Source: Fundidesulfovibrio magnetotacticus (GTDB lineage Bacteria > Desulfobacterota > Desulfovibrionia > Desulfovibrionales > Desulfovibrionaceae). Taken from it: a DNA stretch of 64,000 nt. This document shows positions 49,300 to 57,494 of this stretch, one piece after another (position 1 is the first letter of the stretch; every line of letters starts with the position of its first letter). The notes below the pieces were generated by a model. The model saw nothing but the letters and a program-made list of their open reading frames with translations, ran no database searches and was not told the origin of the DNA. The translations under genes were made by a program, and so were the position numbers. The DNA is taken from the NCBI RefSeq assembly GCF_013019105.1, contig NZ_BLTE01000001.1:1-64000 (forward strand). Direction: 5' to 3'.

Positions 49300-49343
49300 G
49301 CGGGCGGTTCGACCAGAAAAGGCGAGCCGCCCGCTTGTTTTGT
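49300..49343 (+). terminator. Former tRNA-Leu terminator, outside the element
   Basis: GCGGGCGG pairs with CCGCCCGC, followed by TTGTTTTG. This was probably the terminator of the tRNA gene before integration. The rest of 49284-49623 has no gene that I can support and should hold the promoter of the next gene. Confidence 0.6.
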
Positions 49344-49623
49344 CGCCGCCATGTTGCACCCCTCCGTTATCCCTGGCGCGTGACTAAACATTCCGCTCAT
49401 GGAGCCGATAGGAAGAGAATGAAGGTCCAGTTGAACGCATCGGAATATCCGACCGCAGCAATGCGGTATGGATGATAGGATTGTCGGACTTGCACTGGAC
49501 GACGCCTCCGGAAGGGAGTATGGAAAGAAGAAATCGATCTTGTAGGCTTTGAACGCTCAATCGGCTATCAGCATTCCCGCAAGAACGAAACCAGGTCCAT
49601 AGACGTAAACCAGGAGTACGGTC

Positions 49624-50151
49624 ATGGCTACATTGTCTGGAACCGGTGGACTTTTCGACTTTTCCAGCCTGTTCGCAAACCTAGGTGGCACAAGTTTGTC
49701 CAGCACCGTGGCCAGCGGCTCGGGTTTCGACCTGACATCCCTCTTCGGAGGCGGAACCACCTCAACAGTTGTCGGCGGGACCGGTTTCACCGTGGGTTCC
49801 CTGTTCGGGCAGGGCACGACAAGCACCACGACCGGCGGCACGGGATTAGACCTGACATCCCTCTTCGGAGGCGGGACCACCTCAACAGTTGCCGGCGGAA
49901 CCGGCTTCACCGTGGGTTCCCTGTTCGGTCAGGGCACGACAAGCACCGTGGTCGGCAGCACGGGTCTCGACCTGACATCCCTCTTCGGCGGGAGCGGAAG
50001 CACCTTGCTCGGCGGCACGGGACTCGACCTGACTTCGCTTTTCGGCGGCTCTTCCAGCAACCTCTTTGGCGGCTTCGCGTCGTCGGGCAGCACCCTGGAC
50101 TTCTCTTCGCTCTTCGGCAGCGGCGGAACCACGTTCAACTTCTTCAGTTAG
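49624..50151 (+). CDS. Ser/Thr/Gly-rich tandem-repeat protein, candidate type I secretion substrate
   Basis: The 175-residue protein has a short N-terminal part and 20-residue repeats from residue 31. They alternate between a form with GFDLTSLFGGGTTSTVV and one with GFTVGSLFGQGTTSTT; the motif SLF appears eight times. There is no Cys, almost no charge, no Sec signal and a hydrophobic C-terminal FNFFS. The 120-bp double unit at 49714-49833 is nearly repeated at 49834-49953. AGGAG precedes the ATG. A type I transporter, adaptor and glycosyltransferases follow, so it may be exported and glycosylated on its TTST stretches. It lacks the nonapeptide calcium repeats of true RTX proteins. No known family is recognised. 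Confidence 0.75.
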   Translation: MATLSGTGGLFDFSSLFANLGGTSLSSTVASGSGFDLTSLFGGGTTSTVVGGTGFTVGSLFGQGTTSTTTGGTGLDLTSLFGGGTTSTVAGGTGFTVGSLFGQGTTSTVVGSTGLDLTSLFGGSGSTLLGGTGLDLTSLFGGSSSNLFGGFASSGSTLDFSSLFGSGGTTFNFFS

Positions 50152-50227
50152 CGCCGCCTGTCACGGCAGGGCGCAAGGGCCTCCGGGCAAGCTCCGTACG
50201 TGCGTTTGGTGGCGAGGCTCTCGTATC

Positions 50228-51226
50228 ATGCAGGACAAGCGAATGGATGTTTTCGGCCTCTGCGCCGCGGAGCACCTGCCGACCTTCAAGGGCGTTCTCG
50301 AGGCCAACGCCCCTGCGGGCTGCGAGGTCCATCTGGTCGGGCACCTCTCCGCGCTCAGGCTCGCCATCGAAAAGGCGGGACAAGGCGCGCGCCTGCTCTC
50401 CTATCTGCACCACGAGATCATCCCCGCCGATGTTCTGCGCCGTTTCGATCTCGGGGCCTACAATTTCCACCCGGCCACGCCGGACTATCCCGGCACGGCC
50501 CCGGAGGCCTGGGCCTGCTACGAGAAGGCCCAAACCTTCGGCGCAACCATCCATGAGATGACCGAGAGGGTCGACGAGGGCCCCGTCATCGACGTGGGCC
50601 GGCTCCCCGTCCCCCCCGGATCGCACCGCCTGGTCTACGCCGAGATCGCCCGCCGGATGGCGCATTCCCTCCTCTGCAAGATGGCCCGGCAGCTCACATC
50701 GCCCGACAGGGTCCCCCCCGCCTCCGAAAACGCCTGGGGGGGAACGAAACGGACCACGGCCGACTACCAGGCCATGGTGCAGCTGCGCCCGGACATCACC
50801 CCTGACGAGTTGCACCGAAGGATTCTCAGCTTCGGCCCACCGGAAGTGGCGGGCTTTTCCCTGGAGCTGCACGGCGTGCGGTTCGTCATGCTCACGTCCT
50901 CGGGCATCAAGGGCCATTTCGACCCGATCCTGCACGACGCGGTGAGCGGATGGGCGCTGCACATGGCCTTCCCCACGCGGCGCCTGGAGATGAAAATCAC
51001 GGTGGACGGCAACCGGGATTTCACCGTGCGCGCGGATCGCTACCGGGCGGACGTGCTGGAGGCCGGGCACGGCGACGGCTACTGCGGCTTCACCTGGGAG
51101 ATTCCCCTCGAATACCGTGACGGGTTGCCCCACAGCATGGAGGTCAGCGTGGCCGGAACCCCGCTGATGGGCGGGCCGCGCCTCTACTCCCACGCCCCAT
51201 CACCAACCCCTCCCAGCCAGTCATGA
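50228..51226 (+). CDS. Formyltransferase-like protein with C-terminal beta domain
   Basis: The 332-residue protein has a formyltransferase fold: ARLLSYLHHEIIPADVL near residue 58, FDLGAYNFHPATPDYPGTAPEAWA near 77 with the catalytic Asn/His signature, and ATIHEMTERVDEGPVIDVG near 108. Members formylate Met-tRNA or amino sugars. Residues 235-325 form a beta-rich domain (VDGNRDFTVRADRYRADVLEAGHGDGYCGFTW) similar to one in the TPR-like protein at 57491-58750 and in surface-sugar enzymes. In this island, formylation of an amino sugar on a glycan is most likely. ATG at 50243 is an alternative start. Confidence 0.72.
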   Translation: MQDKRMDVFGLCAAEHLPTFKGVLEANAPAGCEVHLVGHLSALRLAIEKAGQGARLLSYLHHEIIPADVLRRFDLGAYNFHPATPDYPGTAPEAWACYEKAQTFGATIHEMTERVDEGPVIDVGRLPVPPGSHRLVYAEIARRMAHSLLCKMARQLTSPDRVPPASENAWGGTKRTTADYQAMVQLRPDITPDELHRRILSFGPPEVAGFSLELHGVRFVMLTSSGIKGHFDPILHDAVSGWALHMAFPTRRLEMKITVDGNRDFTVRADRYRADVLEAGHGDGYCGFTWEIPLEYRDGLPHSMEVSVAGTPLMGGPRLYSHAPSPTPPSQS

Positions 51227-51477
51227 CGCCCGACGAACCGGTCTCCCTCAGGTTCCGCCAGGACGGCGAGGAACAGAACGCCAAGACGCCCTCGGAGCCG
51301 GTGTTCGAGAAGCACAACTTCGGAACTTCGTCGCTCTACGGCAGGACGGAACGCAACATCACGTTCAGACAGCGCGGCGTGCACGACGAGAACAAGTTCG
51401 AAAGCGCCTTCCCCCGCGCATATCTGGAAATCCTGCGTTCCGCATTCCGGATGGTTTCCATGTTCTTCAAAAAATAA
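51223..51477 (+). CDS. Small protein coupled to the secretion genes
   Basis: The 84-residue protein overlaps the formyltransferase stop (ATGA) and precedes the ABC transporter by 27 bp. It is charged, with no Cys or membrane segment, ending AYLEILRSAFRMVSMFFKK, an amphipathic helix. It may be a partner of the transporter or substrate. Family unknown. Confidence 0.55.
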   Translation: MTPDEPVSLRFRQDGEEQNAKTPSEPVFEKHNFGTSSLYGRTERNITFRQRGVHDENKFESAFPRAYLEILRSAFRMVSMFFKK

Positions 51478-51504
51478 CGACGCAGCCCAGACTGGAAGCC
51501 GTTC

Positions 51505-53685
51505 ATGTCCGTATCCTTCGACCAACCCAACTCCGGCCTGCTCTGCCTGGTCCTCGTCCTGCGGCACTACCAACAGGACGTCACGCCCGAAAGCCTGGTC
51601 CATAAATACACCCTCACGGATGAGCCGATCGATCCCGCCCTCATGCTCAGGATCGTCCGCGAGCACGGCTTCAAGAGCAAATTGACCACTCTCACGTCGG
51701 AGAAGCTGTTCCTCCTCGGGGAAGCCTACCCCGTCATCGCCCTCCTGAACGACGGGCGCTACATCATCCTCTCCGGCGTGCGAGGCGCCAAGGACCAGGG
51801 CGACATCGCCTACGTGGACCCCGCCAGCGGGGTGATGCAGTTCCAGTTCTGGACCAGGGAGCAACTGGACGCCGTCTGGGACGGGAAGATCATCTTCCTC
51901 AAGAAGGAATACAGCCTCACGGACGAAGAGCAGCCCTTCGGGCTCTCCTGGTTCATCCCCGAGATGTTCCGGCAGAAAAAGGTGTTCCGCGACATCGCCC
52001 TGGCGACGCTGGCCACCAACGTGCTCAGCCTGTCCTTCCCCATGTACATGCAGATCGTGCTGGACAAGGTGGTGGGCAACCAGAGCGTCCAGACGCTGAC
52101 TGTTCTTTCCGTCGGCCTGCTCGGCGTCTACGTCATCGAGGGTCTGCTCAACTATCTGAAGCGGTACATGCTCCTGTTCGCCACCAACAAGATGGACCTC
52201 AGGCTGGCCAAGGTGGTCTACAACCACATGCTCCGGCTTCCCATCGACTTCTTCGACCACACGCCGTCGGGCGTGCTGCTCAAGCACATCGCGCAGAAGG
52301 ACCGCATCCGCGAATTCATGACCGGGCGCGTTTTCATGTCCGTGCTGGACATGTCCATCCTGCTGGTCCTTCTTCCGCTCCTGTTCTTCTACAGCAAGGT
52401 TCTCACGGCGGTGGTGCTGGGCATCGCCCTGATCATCGCCTGCATGATGGCCCTGGCCATGCGCTCCTTCCGCACCAGACTCAAGACCCATTACCGCGCC
52501 GAGGCGATGCGCAATTCGCACCTTGTGGAATCGGTGCGCGGCATCCACACCATCAAATCACTGTCGCTGGAACCACTGCACACCAAGACCTGGGAGAACT
52601 CCAGCGCCAAGTCGGTGATCACCTCGTTCGGCGTCCAGAAACTATCGGCCATCCTCGCCTCGTCCACGGGATTTCTCAAACAGCTCACGGGCTTGCTCAT
52701 CGTCTGGATCGGCTCCACGCTCATTTTCGACAACGAACTCTCGGTTGGCTCCGTGGTGGCCTTCCAGATGCTGGGCAGCCGGGTGACGGAGCCGCTCGTG
52801 CAACTGGTTTCGATCATCCACGAATACCAGGAGATCGGGCTTTCGGTCACCATGCTGGGCGAGATCATGAACCGGCCGACGGAGCGCCCGCTCTCCTCGC
52901 GCGGGCTCGTGCTCCCCATCGCGGGGAGCATCTCCATCGATCGCGTCACCTTCCAGTACGCGCCAGGCGCTCCGCCCGCGCTGGAGGACGTGTCCCTGCA
53001 CATCCCGCAGGGGGCGGTGATCGGCGTCGTCGGGCGCTCCGGCTCCGGCAAGTCCACCCTCACGCGGCTCATTCAGGGGCTCTACCCGGTGCAACGGGGC
53101 AGGGTCGCCGTGGACGGCAACGACCTGCGCGACATCGAACTCTCCCACCTCAGGCGCTCCATCGGGGTGGTCCTTCAGGAGAACTTCCTCTTCCAGGGCA
53201 GCGTCCGGCAGAACATCGCCGCAGCCAACCCCAGGGCCACCTTCGAGGAGATCGTCATGGCCTCCCGGCTCGCCGGAGCGGACGAATTCATCCAGAGGCT
53301 GCCCCAGGGGTACGACACGGCCATCGTGGAGGGAGGCGCGAACCTCTCCGGCGGGCAACGCCAGCGCATGGCCATCGCCCGCGCCCTGCTCATGCAGCCG
53401 CGCATCCTGATCCTGGACGAGGCCACCAGCGCCCTGGACGCCGAGTCCGAGTCCATCATCCAGGCGAACCTGGCCGGCATCGCGCACGGACGCACAATGA
53501 TCATCGTGAGCCACCGCCTCTCCATGCTGGCCTCCGCCCACAGCATCGTTGTTCTGGACCAGGGGAAACTCATCGCCAACGCGCCGCACCATGAATTGCT
53601 CCGGACGTGCCGACTTTACGCGGACCTGTGGCACAAACAGAACAGGCACATCGTGAGCGCGTCGCTGAACGCGCCTGAAGCATGA
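51505..53685 (+). CDS. Type I secretion ABC transporter with degenerate C39 domain
   Basis: The 726-residue protein is an HlyB/LapB-type exporter. Residues 1-130 form a C39-like domain; at the position of the catalytic Cys the sequence reads NSGLLC in place of DCGxxC, and the His region reads GRYIILSG, so it should dock the substrate without cleaving it. Five to six membrane segments follow (about 165-440). The ATPase has GRSGSGKSTLTRL near 512, LSGGQRQRMAIARALL near 615 and ILILDEATSALD near 637. It would form a trans-envelope channel with the HlyD protein next to it and an outer-membrane TolC encoded elsewhere. Confidence 0.92.
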   Translation: MSVSFDQPNSGLLCLVLVLRHYQQDVTPESLVHKYTLTDEPIDPALMLRIVREHGFKSKLTTLTSEKLFLLGEAYPVIALLNDGRYIILSGVRGAKDQGDIAYVDPASGVMQFQFWTREQLDAVWDGKIIFLKKEYSLTDEEQPFGLSWFIPEMFRQKKVFRDIALATLATNVLSLSFPMYMQIVLDKVVGNQSVQTLTVLSVGLLGVYVIEGLLNYLKRYMLLFATNKMDLRLAKVVYNHMLRLPIDFFDHTPSGVLLKHIAQKDRIREFMTGRVFMSVLDMSILLVLLPLLFFYSKVLTAVVLGIALIIACMMALAMRSFRTRLKTHYRAEAMRNSHLVESVRGIHTIKSLSLEPLHTKTWENSSAKSVITSFGVQKLSAILASSTGFLKQLTGLLIVWIGSTLIFDNELSVGSVVAFQMLGSRVTEPLVQLVSIIHEYQEIGLSVTMLGEIMNRPTERPLSSRGLVLPIAGSISIDRVTFQYAPGAPPALEDVSLHIPQGAVIGVVGRSGSGKSTLTRLIQGLYPVQRGRVAVDGNDLRDIELSHLRRSIGVVLQENFLFQGSVRQNIAAANPRATFEEIVMASRLAGADEFIQRLPQGYDTAIVEGGANLSGGQRQRMAIARALLMQPRILILDEATSALDAESESIIQANLAGIAHGRTMIIVSHRLSMLASAHSIVVLDQGKLIANAPHHELLRTCRLYADLWHKQNRHIVSASLNAPEA

Positions 53686-53695
53686 GCGGAACAGT

Positions 53696-55066
53696 ATGGA
53701 CCCGAACGTTCCCAAGAAAATAGAGAAGAAGAACAACGTTCTGGATGTCTATCCGGAGGCGGTCCATTTCCTGCCGGACCACCTCGAAATCGAGCACGCG
53801 CCCCTGCCGAGGGCCGCGCGGCTCACCACCATAGCGCTGATCTCGCTGATCTCCTTCCTGACTCTCTGGGCCTGCCTTGCCGATGTGGACATCGTGGTCA
53901 ACGCCAAGGGGAAGGTCGTGGCGCCGGGCAAGGGCCTGACCATCGCCGCGCTCAACGACTCCATCGTCAAGTCGATCGAGGTGCGCATCGGCCAGATCGT
54001 CAAACCCAACGAGGTGCTGGTCACGCTGGACCCGACGGTCCCCGAGGCCAACGAGGCCCAACTGCGCTTCAACCAGGCCCGCGCGCGCCTCGTGCTGTCC
54101 CGACTGAGAAGCGAGCTCGCCGACACGCCCTTCACGCCCTCCGCGGAGGCTTCACCCTCCGAGCAGTTCATGCAACGTCGGCTCCACGCCGACCGCCTGG
54201 AAGAATACCGCGCCCGGTTGCGCGGTTTCGATTCACGCATCTCGGAGATCTCCGGAAACGTCCAGTCCCTGGAGCGGCAGGTGGCCACCTCGGCACGCCA
54301 GGAAAACATCGGCCGCGAGGTCCTGGGCATGCGTTCCGAGGTGTACAAGCAGGGCGTGGACTCGAAACTCTCCTACCTCGACGCGCAGAATGCCCACGCC
54401 AACCTGATCGCAAACAACGAGAGGACCAAAAAGGACCTGGAGGCCTCCAAGAAGCTGTTGCTGCAGATCCAGGCGGAAAAGGAAGCCTACGTCAAACAGC
54501 GCCAGGGCAGCCTCTCGCAGGAAATCGCCGACAACGAAAAGGAACTGGAGGCCATCGGCAACGAACTGGCCAAGGCTACCCGGCAGCGGGAGCTTTCCAC
54601 GCTCACGTCGCCGGTGCAGGCCATGGTTCTGGACATTCAGAAGTATCCGAGCTCCAGCGTGGTGAAATCCGGCGAGCCCATCCTCGTGCTTGCGCCCATG
54701 CAGTCGCCCCTTGAGGCGGAGGTGTACATCGAACCGCGCGACATCGGCTTCATCAGGGCCAACGACCCCGCCGCGATGAAACTGGAGGCTTTCCCGTACC
54801 ACCGCTACGGCATCATGTACGGCAAGCTCAGGTCCGTGGGCGAGGATTCGCTCGTCAAGGACTCCGCCGGACACGGCCAGACCGCCTACTACCCCGCACG
54901 CCTGGAAATCAGCGACATCACGAAGCTCAGGAACCTTCCCGGCGACTTCAGGCTCATTCCGGGCATGACCTTGGAGGCCAACATCACCGTGGGGCAGCGC
55001 AAAGTGATCACCTACCTGCTCTACCCCATACTGCGAGCCATTGACGACTCGATCCGCGAACGCTAG
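53696..55066 (+). CDS. HlyD-family periplasmic adaptor of type I secretion
   Basis: The 456-residue protein has one membrane segment (residues 43-63, TTIALISLISFLTLWACLA), a lipoyl-like half (VNAKGKVVAPGKGLTIAALNDSIVKSIEVRIGQIV), a long coiled-coil hairpin (about 120-300) and a C-terminal beta-barrel with LTSPVQAMVLDI and a closing GMTLEANITVGQRKVITYLLYPI. This is the HlyD/LapC layout. It begins 10 bp after the ABC gene and links it to TolC. Confidence 0.93.
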   Translation: MDPNVPKKIEKKNNVLDVYPEAVHFLPDHLEIEHAPLPRAARLTTIALISLISFLTLWACLADVDIVVNAKGKVVAPGKGLTIAALNDSIVKSIEVRIGQIVKPNEVLVTLDPTVPEANEAQLRFNQARARLVLSRLRSELADTPFTPSAEASPSEQFMQRRLHADRLEEYRARLRGFDSRISEISGNVQSLERQVATSARQENIGREVLGMRSEVYKQGVDSKLSYLDAQNAHANLIANNERTKKDLEASKKLLLQIQAEKEAYVKQRQGSLSQEIADNEKELEAIGNELAKATRQRELSTLTSPVQAMVLDIQKYPSSSVVKSGEPILVLAPMQSPLEAEVYIEPRDIGFIRANDPAAMKLEAFPYHRYGIMYGKLRSVGEDSLVKDSAGHGQTAYYPARLEISDITKLRNLPGDFRLIPGMTLEANITVGQRKVITYLLYPILRAIDDSIRER

Positions 55067-55084
55067 CCGACACCCGAGGAGCGC

Positions 55085-56233
55085 ATGATGGACACTTCCG
55101 CCAGCCACTCTCCGCACGCCCCAGGCCATCATACCCAACCCCGGCTCGTGCCGGAGTTGAACCTCATCCCCTTTCCGCAAGGGCGCTACCTCGTCTCCAT
55201 CGCGCGTCTGGACCATCCCCCGAGGGAAATCGTCGGGGTCCAGTTCCCCAACGTGCTCGCGGCGTCCCTCCCCTCCCCCGGCAGCGCGACCGTGGACGGC
55301 AAGCCGTCGGCCTGGCTCGTCGGAACGGGCAACCCCGTCACGGTGGAGGTGAACTCGCCCGGCGCGGTCGTGGCCTTCATCACCCTGAGGCCCAGCGATT
55401 TCGCGACGAGCGGGGTGCACGTGAACGTCGTGAAGCTGGGGCCTGCCCAGGTCCATGAGCAGCCGATCCAGGCTCCCGGGCCTTTCGCGGCCAACGCGCA
55501 GGGCCACTCCGGCGGCCACTTCGCTCCCGGGCAGGGGCGTCCCTCGGCTTCAGCGAGCGAACGCCAGGCCCCCGCGCGTCCGCAGACCTCGCCATTCGAC
55601 CCGGGCGTCGCCCCCCCCATGGCAGCCTGGGCAGGAAATCTCGCTCCGGGAGCCCCGCAGCAGCCCGCGGAACCGGAACCGCGCAGCACGGCACGGCTCC
55701 CCCAGGCCAAGCCCTTTGTCAGCCCTTACGCGCAGCAAGGCTTCAGGCCTGCCTTCGACGCCGCCTACGGAGCAGGCTCGCCCCCCTTGCGCCCGACAGG
55801 GGGCTTCCAGACGCCGCGCAACGCCCCGTTGGTCCAGGCGTGCGGACACATCCAGGAGCGGGGTGATCTGCTGGCCGAGACGGGGAAGGCCGTCGGCTCT
55901 CCTTTGTCGCGCCTGCGGCTCGAGGCCGTGGCCTTCAAGCCGGAAGGCCTCCCGGCCGGAGACCTTGAGTACGCGACCGTTGCCCACGACGGCGCCATGA
56001 GTCCCTGGACCTCGTTCCCGTACTTCTCCGGCTCCAAGGGCATGGGCCTGCCCCTTTCCGGATTTGTGGCGCGGCTTGGCGGGGAGTCCGCCGAGCGCTA
56101 TGATGTGGTCTATTCCGGCACTTTCATTCAGGCCGGCCAGACAGCAGACTGCATGAACGGCCAATTTCTCCACTCCAACATCCGGGGGGACGCGCTGGAG
56201 TCCTTGTGGCTGCGGATTGTCCCAAAAGGTTGA
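55085..56233 (+). CDS. Protein with hydrophobic-W-like repeats and Pro-rich linker
   Basis: The 382-residue protein has an N-terminal beta domain (residues 20-120, EIVGVQFPNVLAASLPSPGSATVDG), a Pro/Ala/Gln-rich linker (125-245) and a C-terminal part that resembles clostridial hydrophobic-W (ChW) repeats: HIQERGDLLAETGKAVGSPLSRLRLEAVAF, LEYATVAHDGAMSPWTSF and YDVVYSGTFIQAGQTADCMNGQF...ALESLWLRI. No Sec signal is evident. Its place between the adaptor and glycosyltransferases suggests a surface or export-linked role, perhaps also exported by the type I system. Domain naming is by pattern and moderate. Confidence 0.55.
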   Translation: MMDTSASHSPHAPGHHTQPRLVPELNLIPFPQGRYLVSIARLDHPPREIVGVQFPNVLAASLPSPGSATVDGKPSAWLVGTGNPVTVEVNSPGAVVAFITLRPSDFATSGVHVNVVKLGPAQVHEQPIQAPGPFAANAQGHSGGHFAPGQGRPSASASERQAPARPQTSPFDPGVAPPMAAWAGNLAPGAPQQPAEPEPRSTARLPQAKPFVSPYAQQGFRPAFDAAYGAGSPPLRPTGGFQTPRNAPLVQACGHIQERGDLLAETGKAVGSPLSRLRLEAVAFKPEGLPAGDLEYATVAHDGAMSPWTSFPYFSGSKGMGLPLSGFVARLGGESAERYDVVYSGTFIQAGQTADCMNGQFLHSNIRGDALESLWLRIVPKG

Positions 56234-56261
56234 AGAGCCCCGGCACGATGGAGCGTGAAGC

Positions 56262-57494
56262 GTGATCTCCGTGCTTTTCGTCCATCGGAGCTTTCCGGGC
56301 CAATTCATCGGTCTGGTTTCGCATTTTCTCAGGCGCGGAGACGCGCATGTCGCCGCGATCTGCGAACGCTCCGGCTCGGCGCCCGTGTTCGGCGTTCAGT
56401 ACGCCGCTTACGATGCGCCACCCCGGTCCGGCGCGGGGGTCCATCCGTATGCGGAACACACAGACCACCATGTCCGGCGGGGCGCCGCCGCCTTCGATGC
56501 GGCGCTCGCTCTGAAGGATGGCGGATTCTACCCGGACGTCATCTATGTCCATCCCGGCTGGGGTGAGGCCTTGTTCCTTCGCGATGTCTTTCCGCTCGCG
56601 AAGAGCATCGTCTACTGTGAGCATTACTATAGAGTTGTCGGTACGGACGTGGGGTTCGACCCGGAGTTTCCCCTTCCCCTCATGCAGACGCCTCTGTTGG
56701 CGCTGCACAACCTGCCCACCCTGCATGCGCTCAATGCATGCGACGCCGCCGTAAGCCCGACCCGCTGGCAGCAACAGGGGTTCCCCGAGCATTGGGCCGA
56801 GAAGATCAAGGTGCTCCACGAGGGCGTGGACACGGACCTGATCAAGCCCGATCCCCAGGCGTGTTTCACGCTCCCCGACGGTCGCGTTCTGCGCGCCGGC
56901 GACGAGGTCGTCACCTACCTCTCGCGCACCCTCGAGCCCTATCGGGGGTTCCACAGCTTCATGCGCGCCCTGCCCCGACTCCTGGAGCTTCGTCCGAACG
57001 CACGGGTGCTCGTGGCCGGCGGCGAAGGCCGGGGATACGGACCCCGTCCGCCCGACGGCGCGAAAGGCTGGCTGGAAACGTGCCTCCGCGAGAATCCCGT
57101 CGACTTGGAGCGCGTGCACTTTCTCGGCCCCCTGGCCTATCCCGACTTCCTCAAAGCGCTCCAGGTTTCGGCCTGCCACGTCTACCTCACCTACCCCTTC
57201 GTGCTCTCCTGGTCGTTGATCGAGGCCCTCGCGGCGGGCTGCCTGGTGGTCGGCTCCTCCACCGCGCCGCTCCTGGAAGTCATCGAGCACGGCCGCAACG
57301 GTCTGCTCACGGACTTTTTCGATGCCCCCGCCCTGGCCGGTCTCATCGCAGCGGCTCTCTCGGACGTTGCGAGCGGGGCGGGGATACGCCGGGAAGCACG
57401 CCGGACGGCCGTCGAACGCTTCGACCGGAGCAGGGTCTGCCTTCCGGCGCATCTTGAACTCCTCGAGGGTCTGCTCGGAGAACGTGCGCGATGA
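56262..57494 (+). CDS. Family 4-type glycosyltransferase
   Basis: The 410-residue protein starts with GTG. It has a GT-B fold: N-terminal VLFVHRSFPGQFIGLVSHF, a UDP-sugar domain with LEPYRGFHSFMRALP near 222, VLVAGGEGRGYGPRP near 250 and VSACHVYLTYPFVLSWSLIEALAAGCLVVGSSTAPLLEVI near 305, with the usual retaining-GT glutamates. It transfers a sugar from a nucleotide-sugar donor; acceptor unknown. Fits glycosylation of the repeat protein or assembly of a surface glycan. Confidence 0.88.
   Translation: MISVLFVHRSFPGQFIGLVSHFLRRGDAHVAAICERSGSAPVFGVQYAAYDAPPRSGAGVHPYAEHTDHHVRRGAAAFDAALALKDGGFYPDVIYVHPGWGEALFLRDVFPLAKSIVYCEHYYRVVGTDVGFDPEFPLPLMQTPLLALHNLPTLHALNACDAAVSPTRWQQQGFPEHWAEKIKVLHEGVDTDLIKPDPQACFTLPDGRVLRAGDEVVTYLSRTLEPYRGFHSFMRALPRLLELRPNARVLVAGGEGRGYGPRPPDGAKGWLETCLRENPVDLERVHFLGPLAYPDFLKALQVSACHVYLTYPFVLSWSLIEALAAGCLVVGSSTAPLLEVIEHGRNGLLTDFFDAPALAGLIAAALSDVASGAGIRREARRTAVERFDRSRVCLPAHLELLEGLLGERAR

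Noticed and set aside
49624-50151. Canonical RTX calcium-binding protein
   Set aside because: GGTGLD occurs but not as 9-residue tandem nonapeptides; the period is 20 and 40 residues.
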